Of a DNA stretch of 64,000 nt, positions 12,138 through 23,007 are shown piece after piece. The DNA lies in contig NC_065539.1 of the NCBI RefSeq assembly GCF_932294415.1, forward strand, positions 52,843,501 through 52,907,500. The letters run 5' to 3'. The notes below the pieces were generated by a model that was not told where the DNA came from, did no database searches, and was given only the letters and a program-made list of their open reading frames with translations. Each line of letters opens with the position of its first letter. The stretch's first letter is position 1. This DNA is from Quercus robur. Lineage: Eukaryota; Streptophyta; Magnoliopsida; Fagales; Fagaceae. The position numbers and the translations under genes are program-made.

Positions 12138-12612
12138 ATCCATTCAGTCAATTGGGTCCACTTTAGTCTGTTCGGTACATTTAGTATATTTAGTTTTATT
12201 TGATCCACTTCAGTTCAATTCAATCCAATTTGGTTTTATTCTGTCCATTTTGGTCCCCTTCGGTCTACCTTGGTCTTATTCGGTATATTCGATCCAATTA
12301 GGTCTTATCGATCCATTCTGTCTATTTGGTCCACTTCGGTTCATTCAATCCATTCCAATACTACGGTCCATTTGGTCCACTTCGGTCTATTCCTTATACT
12401 TTGGTCCACTTCAATCTTATTCAATCTAATTCGGTATATTCAGTTCACTCTGGTCCATTTCGGTCTCTTTCGATCCATTCAGTCCACTTTAGTCTTACTC
12501 AGTCTAATTCGGTCAATTAAGTCCACTTGGTCTAATTCGGTGAACAACTGTCCATTTGGTTCACTTCGGTTCAATTCAGTCTTATTCGATCCATTTTGGA
12601 TTAATTGGGCCT
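12138..12612. repeat. GGTCCA minisatellite, copy B
   Basis: Same degenerate TTCGGTCCA-type array as in block A, shorter. It ends GGATTAATTGGGCC, corresponding to GGACTAATTGTG in copies A and D. Confidence 0.8.
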
Positions 12613-12793
12613 AAAATTTATTCTTTGTAGGTTTCATTTTTAGTCTTAGGCTGAAAAAAAAAATTTTGGGCCAAACTCTTTATTTTAGAACAAAAAAATA
12701 CAAAAAAAAAAAAGAAAAAGAAAAAGGCATTAGAAATTAGAAATATAAACCATAAAATGCAATAAAAATAATAAATATTCCAAAGATTACCCT

Positions 12794-13583
12794 TGTAGGG
12801 GTCAGTTAGTCAGAAGATACTATTAAAACTGTACGAATTGGGCCTATGGCCCAATCCGATGATATTTACTAGTTCGAGGATGGTCAAATATGGTTATTAT
12901 GAGAATGGTAGAAGAAGAAGAAATAAAGATTGTATATGATAAGTCCAAGATATGTCCGAGAAGAAAATTCATCTTGGAAATAGAGATCCGAGGTCAATAG
13001 GAATGTCCTATCATCCTGAACATCCTTCAAGGTTGTGTTACGATTAGAAGTCAGACATTGGATAAGGGAGGAGTAGAGGGAGGCAACAAATATCTACAAA
13101 AACTGCTACCTCCACATTAAATGCATCCCAACTAACTCTCTGGCAGCATTAATGTGGAGGTGATACCTGAATAATGGTGAAGCAGCCTTACAGCTGCTAA
13201 TTGAAGGTTCTAGGAGGTGTTGGATGGGACAAGAAGGAGTTCCTAGAACCTAACCTACACGTGTGTGATGGGGATGATACCAAAATTACAATATATAGTT
13301 TAGAAATGTGACCTAAAGAGGGAAAGGGAAAAACCAAGAAATCTTTGTAATAATCCTTTGAACTCTTGTAACCTTAATCATCAACTTAACATTATAACAT
13401 AGCTCCTCGGATTGTGCCGATGACAAATTTTCTTACCTTACTTGCGTTTGATTCTCTTAAATAAACAATTGTTATTTTCTTTCTTACCGAATAGAACTAG
13501 TTCTTTCATCCATACTCTATAAATTCATTGTTTGGGCTCGTTGGGCCAAAACTCAATCCTATATTGGGTCCAATCCAAATTCA
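12794..13583 (+). mobile_element. Solo LTR (fossil), family unclear
   Basis: A 790-bp TG...CA segment interrupts a stretch that is continuous in blocks A, D and E (AAGATTATCTTAAAATTC). It has a TATA-like ACAATATATAG and a polyadenylation-like region. Flanks ACCCT and GTCCT are a poor match for a target duplication. Nothing internal is left. Confidence 0.55.
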
Positions 13584-13859
13584 GTCCTTAAAACCCTCAA
13601 ATTCAAGTTTTAATGATATAAACATACTTATATTTGGAAAGAAAAAAAAATGCTACAATTTTGAATTTATATAATAATTTAAATTTAATATAACATGTTA
13701 CATGTGTTCCAGGAAAGGGGAGTACAATTTTATTTTTTTTTAATATTCTTCATATGTATAAATTAGTCAACTGATTACAGTATATTTAAAAAGGCCTTTT
13801 TTAATAACATTATCCCTATTTATATAAAATAATATTATAATTATGTAATTTAAATACTC

Positions 13860-14743
13860 TGTTAGGTTCTAAAAGTTTAAAACAATTGGCAAATTGTAAA
13901 CACAAACTTGTCTAGATATAGATGTTAGAGTCTATAGGTATTATTAGACAATGCTTAATGTGATACAAGTTAAGATTCAAGAACATACAAGCTGCAAAAA
14001 GGAGAATTCGAAATCTGCCTGGTTCGATCGATCAAAAGACAAGCTCGACCGATCGAAATATGTATCCGCAGAATTCTATTTCAACCCAAACTTTACTTAA
14101 ACGTATTGGGTTTCAAGTAAAACACTACTAGTATATAAAGGAAACTCTAAGCACGTTTTTATAAGGCTTTTTCAGAGAGAGAAAAGTGTGCCTCTTTTGC
14201 ATTTAGGGTTTTGTACCCAAAAAACTCTCATGTCTTTTACTGTTGTTATTTCTTGAAGAATCTCAAGATCCGGTGTTGTAGAAGTTACGGCCTTCTCTAG
14301 TCATCAAATGTGCTAATGACCTAAACCTTTTAGGGTGGTCTTGGAGTCACAAACAGGAGAGTTTATGTTTTTTATCACAAGTGTGGGTGCTTGTGCTGCA
14401 AAGGCCTAACAGAAAAGGAGTTCGTGGATTTGGAGTTTGCACATGGTCGTGTCAGTAAGTTCTACATTTGGTACTAATAAGATGTTAGTGGTCTAAATCT
14501 TATTGTAAACTTTGATTCTCTATAGTGGATTTGCTTTTTACTTTAACAATAGTTAGGTTAAATCCACCCCAGATTTTTTACTGGTTTGGTTTTCCTGAGT
14601 CATCATATCATTGTGTTATTTATTTTCCGCTGCTTTACATGATATAACTTTATTGTTTTAACCTAAATCTGAATAATAAACCTAAGTATTCATTTGGTTA
14701 ATTAATTAGGTTAAACAATCTAGTTTACAAAGTTCTAAAAACA
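13860..14743 (+). mobile_element. Solo LTR-like insertion, Copia-style (fossil)
   Basis: Starts TGTTAGG and ends ACA. It contains a TATA stretch (AGTATATAAAGG, about 14132) and the TTATTTATTTTCCGCTGCTT segment seen in the LTR at 1444-2476. It is flanked on both sides by TAAATACTC (13851-13859 and 14744-14752), nine bases instead of the usual five. A related uninterrupted sequence is at 17470-17500. Confidence 0.6.
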
Positions 14744-15146
14744 TAAATACTCTTACTTTAAAAGGAGAAGCTATGAATGTGATCCTTCCACTTGAAAATT
14801 CCTTGGCTTTCCCCATTGGTGAGGTAAATTGTGTCTTAAAACCTTTTCTGATTGGTCCATAAATCGTACATAATGGTGTTCTTAAGACTAAGTGATGTGA
14901 TTCCAATATAATAGGAATATAGGATTCCTAAAACTAATCTTCAAAAAAAAACACCTAAAATTAAGAGATGTGCTTCCATAATAATGATAGGAATGAGATG
15001 TTTTTTCAAACCAAATTCACAGAAGTATTCCATAAAAATTTTGAAAAATATAACCAAAAATTAATTAAAAAAATTTACATGGTAATTGATTTTTATGAAG
15101 TCAAGTACCATTAAAAAAAAAGCCGCCTACTTTGTTTAGTCATTTT

Positions 15147-15329
15147 AAAAAAAGACAGTCGTTTAACATGCCATCACTCTCCTTCTAATACAAGTATCCA
15201 TTTTCAATACTACTCACTAATCTCTATTTCAACATGGATCCACTCTCGGCAGTCCGCGACTACACGATCCGAAACGAGCTGGATCAGATCGTCCGGTACA
15301 ACCACGAGTTCCGGTTCGGGTTACTCTAG
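15147..15329 (+). pseudogene. CDC73 5' fragment, copy C
   Basis: Best preserved of the fragments. 5' UTR from 15147, ATG at 15234, and 31 open codons (MDPLSAVRDYTIRNELDQIV then on to FRFGLL) ending at TAG 15327-15329, where CDC73 homology stops. Compared with native CDC73 only a few residues differ. A short N-terminal peptide could in principle be made. Confidence 0.8.
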
Positions 15330-16137
15330 TACCAATCAACTACATGCCAACTATAGATCAAGTCAAAAAATCTAAACATTTACTAGAAGACATGACCGTA
15401 AGAAAATATCTTTGATGTATTGTATGACTTTTCTTCACTAGCAGATAAAATCTGCGCCTAAAGCTTGGTGGATTCTTGTAATCAGCAAGGTGCTAGCCAT
15501 ACCATACTTCGTAAAAAGATATAGACGCCCACGAATTAAAAAAGTTGTACATATCCACGCATTATTGGGACACCTATTTATGTATTATTGTACTATGAGA
15601 CTTGTATTGTACTTCAAGTTAAATGAAGCAACAAGAACTAGGGAGTTATACCAAAACACAGAACTTTATTGATTCAACATGATAAAGGCAACTAGGCAAG
15701 AGACTGTCAACGTTTGCTTTTTCACTTCACACTCTTCCCCTTTCGTAATTACTAGGAAAGGCTCTGATAAGTATTCTTGTACAATAATGCTTACAACCAG
15801 ACTTCACATGGTGAGTACAATAATTGGCTTACACTTCAGATAACTGTTCAATAACTTGTCTGACATTTCAAACAACTCGGATGCTATGGGAATGCATTTA
15901 CTTTCATAAAGACCCGAGATTGCACCCTATATGGATCATTTGACATAGCATTAAATTTCAAATACCTGAGCACTTATCAATCAGCATTCCAGAGTCAAAG
16001 TCAGCTCTACTTTCATATAACTCTTTTGATGCGGTTGTCATTAACATACAAAAGGCTTAATGGCTGAGAAAACATACAGAAAATTTGGGGTCATCCACAT
16101 AAAACAAACATGTGAAGCATTGAACTAGATTTTGGTG

Positions 16138-16331
16138 GGATGCGCCAGGCCCAAGCTATAGTGCAACGCATGGGCGACGCTTTAAGAGCCCCAGTAGCAA
16201 GCTACTGTGGTGGGCTCTCCCCCTCAAGAAATAAATTTAATATCGTGTGGGCCGATGACCCACATATCAGATATTAAACTGATAAGAACAGATACTACAC
16301 TTGATCTTAGCCAAAAGGCCGAGAAAGGTAT
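16138..16331 (-). ncRNA. U2: U2 snRNA gene, copy 3
   Basis: Starts at 16331. The 5' half is identical to the other copies and the 3' stem GTAGC/GCTAC is kept. The last bases read GGCGCATCCC instead of GGCGCACCCC. The 3' box CA-CCAAAATCT-AGTTCAA fits the plant consensus. About 194 nt. Confidence 0.92.
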
Positions 16332-16356
16332 GAGTGTTTCTGTCACACATGCCATC

Positions 16357-16407
16357 TTTTATTGTCCAACTCGTCCTGGTTCTCCTTTTCTGGAGGCAGT
16401 GTGGGAC
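16357..16407 (-). promoter_or_regulatory. U2 copy 3 promoter (USE + TATA)
   Basis: USE GTCCCACACTG 16397-16407, ATAAAA 16357-16362, same 34-bp spacing as copies 1 and 2. Confidence 0.85.
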
Positions 16408-17038
16408 AATACTGCGGTAACCTATGTAAACTTCTCTTACATATAATTTTGTATTTCTGGCAGAGATGTAAAATACAAAGCTCAAAGTTCAACCAGTTTT
16501 GTATTATCAGATTCGATTCTTGTGATTGAGCCTGATTAGGCTATTGAGTCTAAAACAGATCGAAACTTTGGGTATAATACATAATTTACGAGATTATCAA
16601 AATGATGCTCCGTAAGTGGCTGTCCAGAGAGAAAAAAAAAAAAAAAAAAAAAGAATAGACGATTTTTTGCAGCATTAAATGGCAGGAATGTAACCTGTTA
16701 CCATTGCAAGGATGATGGATGCTAATGACAACATTCAATGTGTTACAATTCCCAAGATGATTGTGGCAACTGCAGATTCACAATACAGAAATATGGTTTA
16801 GATAATGCGAATGTTTTGATTTAAGATTTTGAAAGTAAAAAGAACATTTAAACCATATCATTTATTAACTAAAAATTTTACAAAGTGACATGATTGATTA
16901 GTTTCACATCAATAATAGTACAAAATTTACTACATAAGTCTTACAAATCTATATCTATATATCTATATAATATTTAAAAGTTAAAGCGCAATATTTATTG
17001 TTGTTATGTTCCTTTTGAGCCACATTACCATAAAACTT

Positions 17039-17303
17039 TGATCCATTCAATGAATTGGGAACACTTTAGCTTGTTCGGTCCATTTAGTATATTCAGTTTT
17101 ATTCTCTCCATTTTGGTCCCCTTCGGTCCACCTTGGTCTTATTCGGTTTATTCGATCCAATTAGGTCTTATCGGTCCATTCGGTCTATTTGGTCCACTTC
17201 GGTTCACTCAGTCCATTCCGATACTTTGGTCTATTTGGTCCACTTCGGTCCATTTTTATACTTCAGTCCACTTCAGTCTTATTCAGTCTAATTCGGTCCA
17301 TTC
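17039..17303. repeat. GGTCCA minisatellite, copy C (short)
   Basis: About 265 bp of the TTCGGTCCA-type array. It joins directly to CDC73 exon sequence at GGTCCATTCAG|TTTCCC, so its usual GGACTAATTG end is missing. Confidence 0.75.
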
Positions 17304-17474
17304 AGTTTCCCAATTTGCCCCTGAATTCTTCAATTATTGCGACTGAACCATTTCCCCCAAATTTCTCTGAACAAAACAACACCCAATTGCTCAAACATGA
17401 GATCGTCGATTTCATGAGGGTGATGGTGCCATTGAAGGATCGAGAATCATTGTTGGAGTGTAAGTAGAGGGATT
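17304..17474 (+). pseudogene. Internal CDC73 exon 1 fragment
   Basis: Matches native CDC73 about 50449-50633 (TTTGCCCCTGAATTCTTC ... TTGTTGGAGTG). It has an internal loss of about 12 bp near ATGGTG and a stop where native has CAG (TAG). It lies 2 kb downstream of the copy C 5' fragment in the same orientation. Together the two cover exon 1 with about 258 bp missing between them. Confidence 0.85.
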
Positions 17475-17937
17475 AAATTATGTAATTTAAATATCTTAAT
17501 TAAATTATGTTTTTCATATATATTTTACTATGTATTGTTGTTGAGTGCAAAATACATTATATGTTCCATTACATAAAAATTATAACATAGAAAATACTTT
17601 TAAATAATGGTGTTCTTAAGAGTAAGTGAAGTGACTCCAAAATAATAGGACAATAGGATTCCCAAAACTAATCTTCTAAAAAAAAAAAAACACCTAAAAT
17701 TAAGAGATGTGCTTCCATAATAATGATAGGAATGAGATTTTTTTTCAAACCAAATTCACAGAAGTGCTACTTAAAAAATTTGAAAAATATAACCAAAAAT
17801 TAATTAAAAAAAATTTACATGGAAATTGATTTCTATGAAATCAAGTACCATTAATAAAAAAAAATTAAAAATAAATAAATAAATAAAAAACAACAACAAC
17901 AACAGATGCCTACTTGGTTTAGTCATTTAAAAAAAAA

Positions 17938-18119
17938 AGACAGTCGTTTAACATGTCATCTCTCTCCTTCTAACACTAGCATCCATTTTCAATACTACTC
18001 ACCTCTCTCTCTCTCTCTCTCACAACATGGATCCCCTCTCAACGGTCCGCGACTACATGATCTGAAATGAGCTAGATCGGATCGTTCGGTACAATGACGA
18101 GTTCCGATTCTGGTTACTC
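17938..18119 (+). pseudogene. CDC73 5' fragment, copy D
   Basis: 5' UTR-like part with an expanded CT tract (18003-18020), ATG at 18027, then coding similarity until 18119. Stop at codon 13, the same CGA to TGA change as copy A, which links A and D. Confidence 0.75.
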
Positions 18120-18121
18120 TA

Positions 18122-18340
18122 GTACCAATCAACTACACGCCAACTATAGATCAAGTCAAAAAATCTAAAGATTTACTAGAAGACATGACCATAAGAAAAT
18201 ACCTTGATGTATTGTATGACTTTTCTTTACTAGCAGATGACATATCTTTGCCATCATTACACAAAAAAGAATATCACAACCTCATTGAACTAAATGGAAG
18301 GATGAGATATGCATGCCTGAAGCTTGGTGGATTCTTGTAA
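18122..18340 (+). other. Exon-like open segment of unknown origin
   Basis: A 72-codon open stretch preceded by TCTAG, like a splice acceptor, and ending TAA at 18338. It includes DQVKKSKDLLEDMTIRKYLD and LPSLHKKEYHNLIELNGRMR. Blocks A, B and C carry broken versions. I do not recognise the protein. Composition and lack of repeats suggest it came from a real gene exon, captured before the block duplicated. No start codon context of its own. Confidence 0.4.
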
Positions 18341-19036
18341 TCAGTAATAAGGTGCTAGCCATACCATACTTTGTAATCAGTATAGACGCTCAAATTTAAA
18401 AAGTTGTACATATCCATGCATTATTGGGACACCTATTCATGTACTACTGTACTATGAGACTTGTATTGTCCCTCAAGTTAAATGAAGCGACAAGAACTAG
18501 GGAGTTACACGAAAACACAGTTTTAATTGATTCAACATGATAAAGGCAACTAGCTAGGCAAGAGACTGTCAACGTTTGCTCTCACTTCACACTCTTCCCC
18601 TTTCTTAATTACTAGGAAATTAAAGGCTCTGACGAGTCTTCTTGCACAATAATGCTTACAACCAGACTTCACATGGTGAGTACAATAATAGGCTTACACT
18701 TCAGATAACTGTTCAATAACTTGTCCAACATTTCAAACAACTCGGATGCGATTGGAATAATTGCATTTACTTTCATAAAGACTCGAAGGATGCAGATGCT
18801 CTCTACATGGATCATTTGACATAGTTGGATGCTACACACATCAGACGGTCAACAATACATTAAATTTCAATTACTTGAGCACTTATCAATCAGCATTCCA
18901 GAGTCACAATCACCTCTACCTTCATTCTACACTTTTTGATGAGGCTGTCTTTAACATACAGAAAGCTTAATGGCTACAGAAAATTTGGGCCATCCACATA
19001 AAGCAAACATGTGAAGCTTTGAACTAGAATTGGGTG

Positions 19037-19229
19037 GGGTGCGCCAGGCCCGAGCTATAGTGCATCGCAGGGGCGACGCTTAAGAGCCCCAGTAGCAAGC
19101 TATTGTGGTGGGCTCTCCCCCTCAAGAAATAAATTTAATATCGTGTGGGCCGATGACCCACATATCAGATATTAAACTGATAAGAACAGATACTACACTT
19201 GATCTTAGCCAAAAGGCCGAGAAAGGTAT
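19037..19229 (-). ncRNA. U2: U2 snRNA gene, copy 4 (slightly degraded)
   Basis: Starts at 19229 with an intact 5' half. In the 3' half the CAGTAGC/GCTACTG stem reads CAATAGC (one lost pair), and the terminal loop has two further changes (GCCCCTGCGATGCA). The TATA reads ATTAAAA. The 3' box AGTTCAAAGC is good. Possibly weakly expressed or drifting. Confidence 0.88.
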
Positions 19230-19254
19230 GATTGTTTCTGTCACACATGCCATC

Positions 19255-19305
19255 TTTTAATGCCCAACTCGTCTTGGTTTTCCACTTCTGGAGGCAGTGT
19301 GGGAC
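19255..19305 (-). promoter_or_regulatory. U2 copy 4 promoter
   Basis: USE GTCCCACACTG at 19295-19305. The TATA-like element is ATTAAAA (19255-19261), altered from GCAATAAAA by one base. Spacing is otherwise as in the other copies. Confidence 0.75.
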
Positions 19306-19995
19306 AATACTGCGGTAACCTATATACACTTCTTTTTTACATCTAATTTTGTATTTCTGGCTGAGATTTCAAATACAAGCTCAAAGTTAAACCAGTTTTG
19401 TATTAACAGATTCAATTCTTGTTATTGAGCCCCTGATTAGGCTATTGAGTCTAAAACAGATCGAAACTTTATGTATAATAAATAATTTACGAGATTATCA
19501 AAATGATGCTGCGTACTGTCCACAGAGAGAGAGAGAGAGAGAGAGAACAAAAAACAAGAAGAAAAATAATAGAGAAACTTTTGCAGCATTAGTGGCAGGA
19601 AATGTGGCCTGTTACCATTGTAAGGATGATGGATGCTAATGACAACATTCAATATGTTACGATTCCCAAGATGATTATGGCTTCTGCAGATTCAATATAG
19701 AAACATTATGGTTTAGAGTTAATTTATACATGACACAAGGAACATTCTTCTTTAATCAAATAATAATATCTTTTAAATAATGCATTTTATGGATGTTTTC
19801 ATTTAAAATTTCTACAGTAAAAAGAACATTTAAAGTTTTAAACTAAATCATTTTTTAACTAAAAATTTTACAAAGTGACATGATTGATTAGTTTCACATT
19901 AACAATAATACAAATTTTACTACATATAAGTCTTACAAATCTATATTTATATAATATCTAAAAATGAAGCGTAGTATTTGTTGTTGCTACTCTAC

Positions 19996-20570
19996 TTTGG
20001 TCCATTTGATTAATTGGGTCCACTTCAGTCCATTCGATCTACTTTGGTCAATTCAGTCCATTCGTTTTACTTTTCTCCAATTCAGTTATATTCGGTCCAT
20101 TTTATTCAACTTCGGTTCATTCACTTGGTCCAATTTAATCTTTTTTGGTAAATTGGTCCATTTAGTCCAATTCGATCTTATTCGATCAACTCAATCCAAT
20201 TCGGTCTTATCGGTCCAAATTTAGTCTTATTCGGTCCACTTCGTTCCATTCAGTCTTATATCGACCATTCGATCCAGTTCTGTCTTATCAGTCCATTTAG
20301 TCCATTCCGTCCACTTGGGTTTATTCGGTCCTATTCTATCCACTTCAGTCCAATTCGGTCTATTTGGTTCACTTCAGTCCAATTCAATCCACTTTAGTCC
20401 TTTCGGTCCATTTCGTAGACTTCGGTCCACTTTGGTATTATTCAGTCCAGTATGGTTACATTTGGTCTACTTAGGTCCATTCAGTCTACTTGGTCCAATT
20501 CGATCCACATCTGTCCATTTGGTTCACTTTGCTCCAATTTGGTCTTATTCGGTCCATTTTGGACTAATTG
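19996..20570. repeat. GGTCCA minisatellite, copy D
   Basis: Close in length (about 575 bp) and end sequence to copy A (GGACTAATTGTGCC), followed by the same flank (TGTATTCTTTTTGTAGGTTG). Confidence 0.8.
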
Positions 20571-21263
20571 TGCCTTAAATGTATTCTTTTTGTAGGTTGC
20601 TTTTTTAGTTTTGGGTTGATTTTTTTTTTTTTTTCCACAAAATTTTTTGGGCCAAACTCTTTAGTTTTGAGCTAAAAATTAGGCATTATAAATTAGAGAT
20701 AGGGGCCCTAAAAATGAAATAAAAATAATAAATATTCCAAAGATTATCTTAAAATTCAAGTTTCAATAATATAGGCATTATACTTTTATTTGGAAAGAAA
20801 AAAAAAAAAAAAAGCTGCAATTCTAAACGTATATAATAATTTAAACTTAATGTAACATGTTACATGTTGGAATGATGGTGTACATTTTTTTATAAAAAAT
20901 ATTCTTGATATGTTCAAATTAGTCAACTGATTATGGAATATTTAACAAGCCCTTTTAGTAACATCAACTTCATTTATATATATACCACAATGTATTGTTG
21001 TTGAATGCAAAATACATTATATGTTCCATTACATAAAACTTATAAAAAAGAAAATATTTTTAAATAACACATGCACTATTTAACCTACAAATTTTACATT
21101 ATATTCTTATCAAATAATTATATTACATTTTCCCTTAACTTGTGTAGGTTTGCAACTAGCATGGATGAAAATGAAAAACATTCTTAAAGCAATTAGAAAG
21201 GAAAATAGTCGATCCTTTATTTTTCAACAAATAAAAAATATATATAATAATCATATAACATCT

Positions 21264-21846
21264 TCAAATTAGGGATGACAATAGGGTGAGATGAGGCCGA
21301 AGGAAGGAGTCTTCACCCCGCCCTGAATGGTTTTGTCTTACCCCATCCTGACCCCGTCTTGCATGGCAGGGCAAATTTCTTTGCCCCATCCTCACCCCTT
21401 GGGGCTTCGCAAGGCCCCACCCCGTGTTGAAAAACTTTACTTCGTATTAAAATGTCACACCTTGCTACATAGCTATTAATTAAAAAAAAAAAAAAAAAAA
21501 CTTGTTTCATTAACATAAATATTCTTAAAACTACAATTAAATTATCAAAATAATTTTTAATAAGGACTGAATAATATTATCCAAAGTGTTTAACAAGATA
21601 ATATCAAAATAAAATAAAATAAATAAAAATCTTAATATTCATGCATTTAAATACTTAGTAATACAAACTAAGTTTTCAATACTAATAGAGCGGGGCGGGG
21701 CTAAAAGCCTAAACCCATCCCCACCCTGCCCGAATGTGTAGAAAAAAAAAAATCTTGCTCCATTCTTGCCCCACCACCTTTATAGGGCAAGAAAAAACTC
21801 TCGTGGGGTGGGACGGGTCAGGGCAAGGCAGGGAGAAATTGTCAAG
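21264..21846. mobile_element. GC-ended MITE-like element, copy D
   Basis: Second copy of the element at 7829-8430 at the equivalent place of block D, so the insertion predates the A/D split. Ends AATTAGGGATGACAATAG and CAGGGAGAAATTGTCAAG. Confidence 0.55.
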
Positions 21847-22146
21847 CCAATTTACTTGATCGTAGACATTTTTGGAATACCTAGGGATAAATTGACAATT
21901 TTTATAGAACTTATTGTAAACCTCCTTCAGATATAAATTCATCTAATTTAGAGGGGAAGAATTTGCAGCAGTGTCTCAATTTCAATTCAAACATGAGTTT
22001 GATTCGCACTCCTTATTCTGAGAAATATTTACCTTCTGAAAAGAGGAAAAAATGGAGTCTTTATTTAAAGAAAAGCCTTGAGATGGGGTAGATGTATAGA
22101 ACATTTTAACGAGAGAGTGCTTTTTCAACTCTCTCAAAATGGAATC

Positions 22147-22762
22147 TGTGGGGCCCAACAATATATGGGCCAGGCCCACTTGTTCACGGGAAGCTTTAAG
22201 GCCCAAGCCGAAGGAGGTGGTAGTCCAGGCTCATTAGTGTAAAGCACAAATGGGCCCAGAGAGGCAGCCGAGGACGGTGCAGCCCTCGGCTGGTCCAAAG
22301 CTCCACCAAGAAAAGGGGCAAAAGCGGCATAGGGACAATCTTAAAAGAAAATCTGAAATATCTAGGAAAGGCTGCCCTTACTGCCTTTCCCAGACTGAGT
22401 TTTGCACCTAACAGAGCCGTGTTCTTTAGCTTTATCAACTACTCCCAACGACTTGGGTCTGGGACAGATGGGACAAGTATCAGTCTTGGAAAGGTTGACC
22501 CTACACGTGGACGAAGGAAATTGAACGCATGCTAGTATAAAAGAAAAAATATGTAACCTAAAAGGGGGCTGGAATCCCACTAGGAAAAAGAGGGTTCCTG
22601 AGGTGAATACACCTGAGCCATGTAAGAACACCTTAACAAAAACCACCGCCGGGTAAACACGACTTAGCCTTTCGATCCCACTCTCTACAAATGATATTGT
22701 ATAGGCCCATTCACGTCCTGACGCAACAACTATTATGGTTCGTTTCGGAATGTGACCCTACA
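22147..22762 (+). repeat. 5' LTR
   Basis: TGTGGGGCCC...CCCTACA, with TATA-like AGTATAAAAG around 22533. About 99.2% identical to the 3' LTR. Confidence 0.9.
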
Positions 22763-23007
22763 ATTGGCGCCGTCTGTGGGGAGGCTTGCGTGTTAGCTCG
22801 AACGGTGGTGAAGTTGAGCTTCTGTTGAACAAGGGACTACGAGGGTGTCTTTATCACCGGCGACACATTGTTGCTATTCCAACATAAGTTCCCACTAGGG
22901 GCTACGTTCCACGGTGTCAATAACATGGGCAAGTCTAGGGGCTTCAAACATCAGGCTAGCTTCCCCCACCTTATTCGAGGAGCTAAACCTTCGGAAGATA
23001 AATGAAT

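Larger units (their letters stand above)
9078..13859. repeat. Composite block copy B
   Basis: Contains a CDC73 5' UTR-like part, an interrupted coding fragment, U2 copy 2, minisatellite and 3' tail. It differs from A and D in carrying two later insertions, a MITE at 11663-11986 and a solo LTR at 12794-13583. Its first about 850 bp match block E from 21847 to 22146 and on from 28059. Confidence 0.65.
14753..17607. repeat. Composite block copy C
   Basis: Shares its left end with block D (TGGTGTTCTTAAGA, 14877 and 17611) and contains CDC73 5' UTR plus start, spacer, U2 copy 3 and a short minisatellite. Uniquely, the minisatellite runs into an internal CDC73 exon fragment (17304-17474) before the common 3' tail (17530-17607). 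Confidence 0.65.
17608..21846. repeat. Composite block copy D
   Basis: Most similar to block A through spacer, U2, minisatellite and the GC-ended MITE. It begins with a longer left part shared with C. After the MITE it jumps from the 8430-equivalent to the 9078-equivalent of block A, i.e. about 650 bp missing. Confidence 0.7.
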
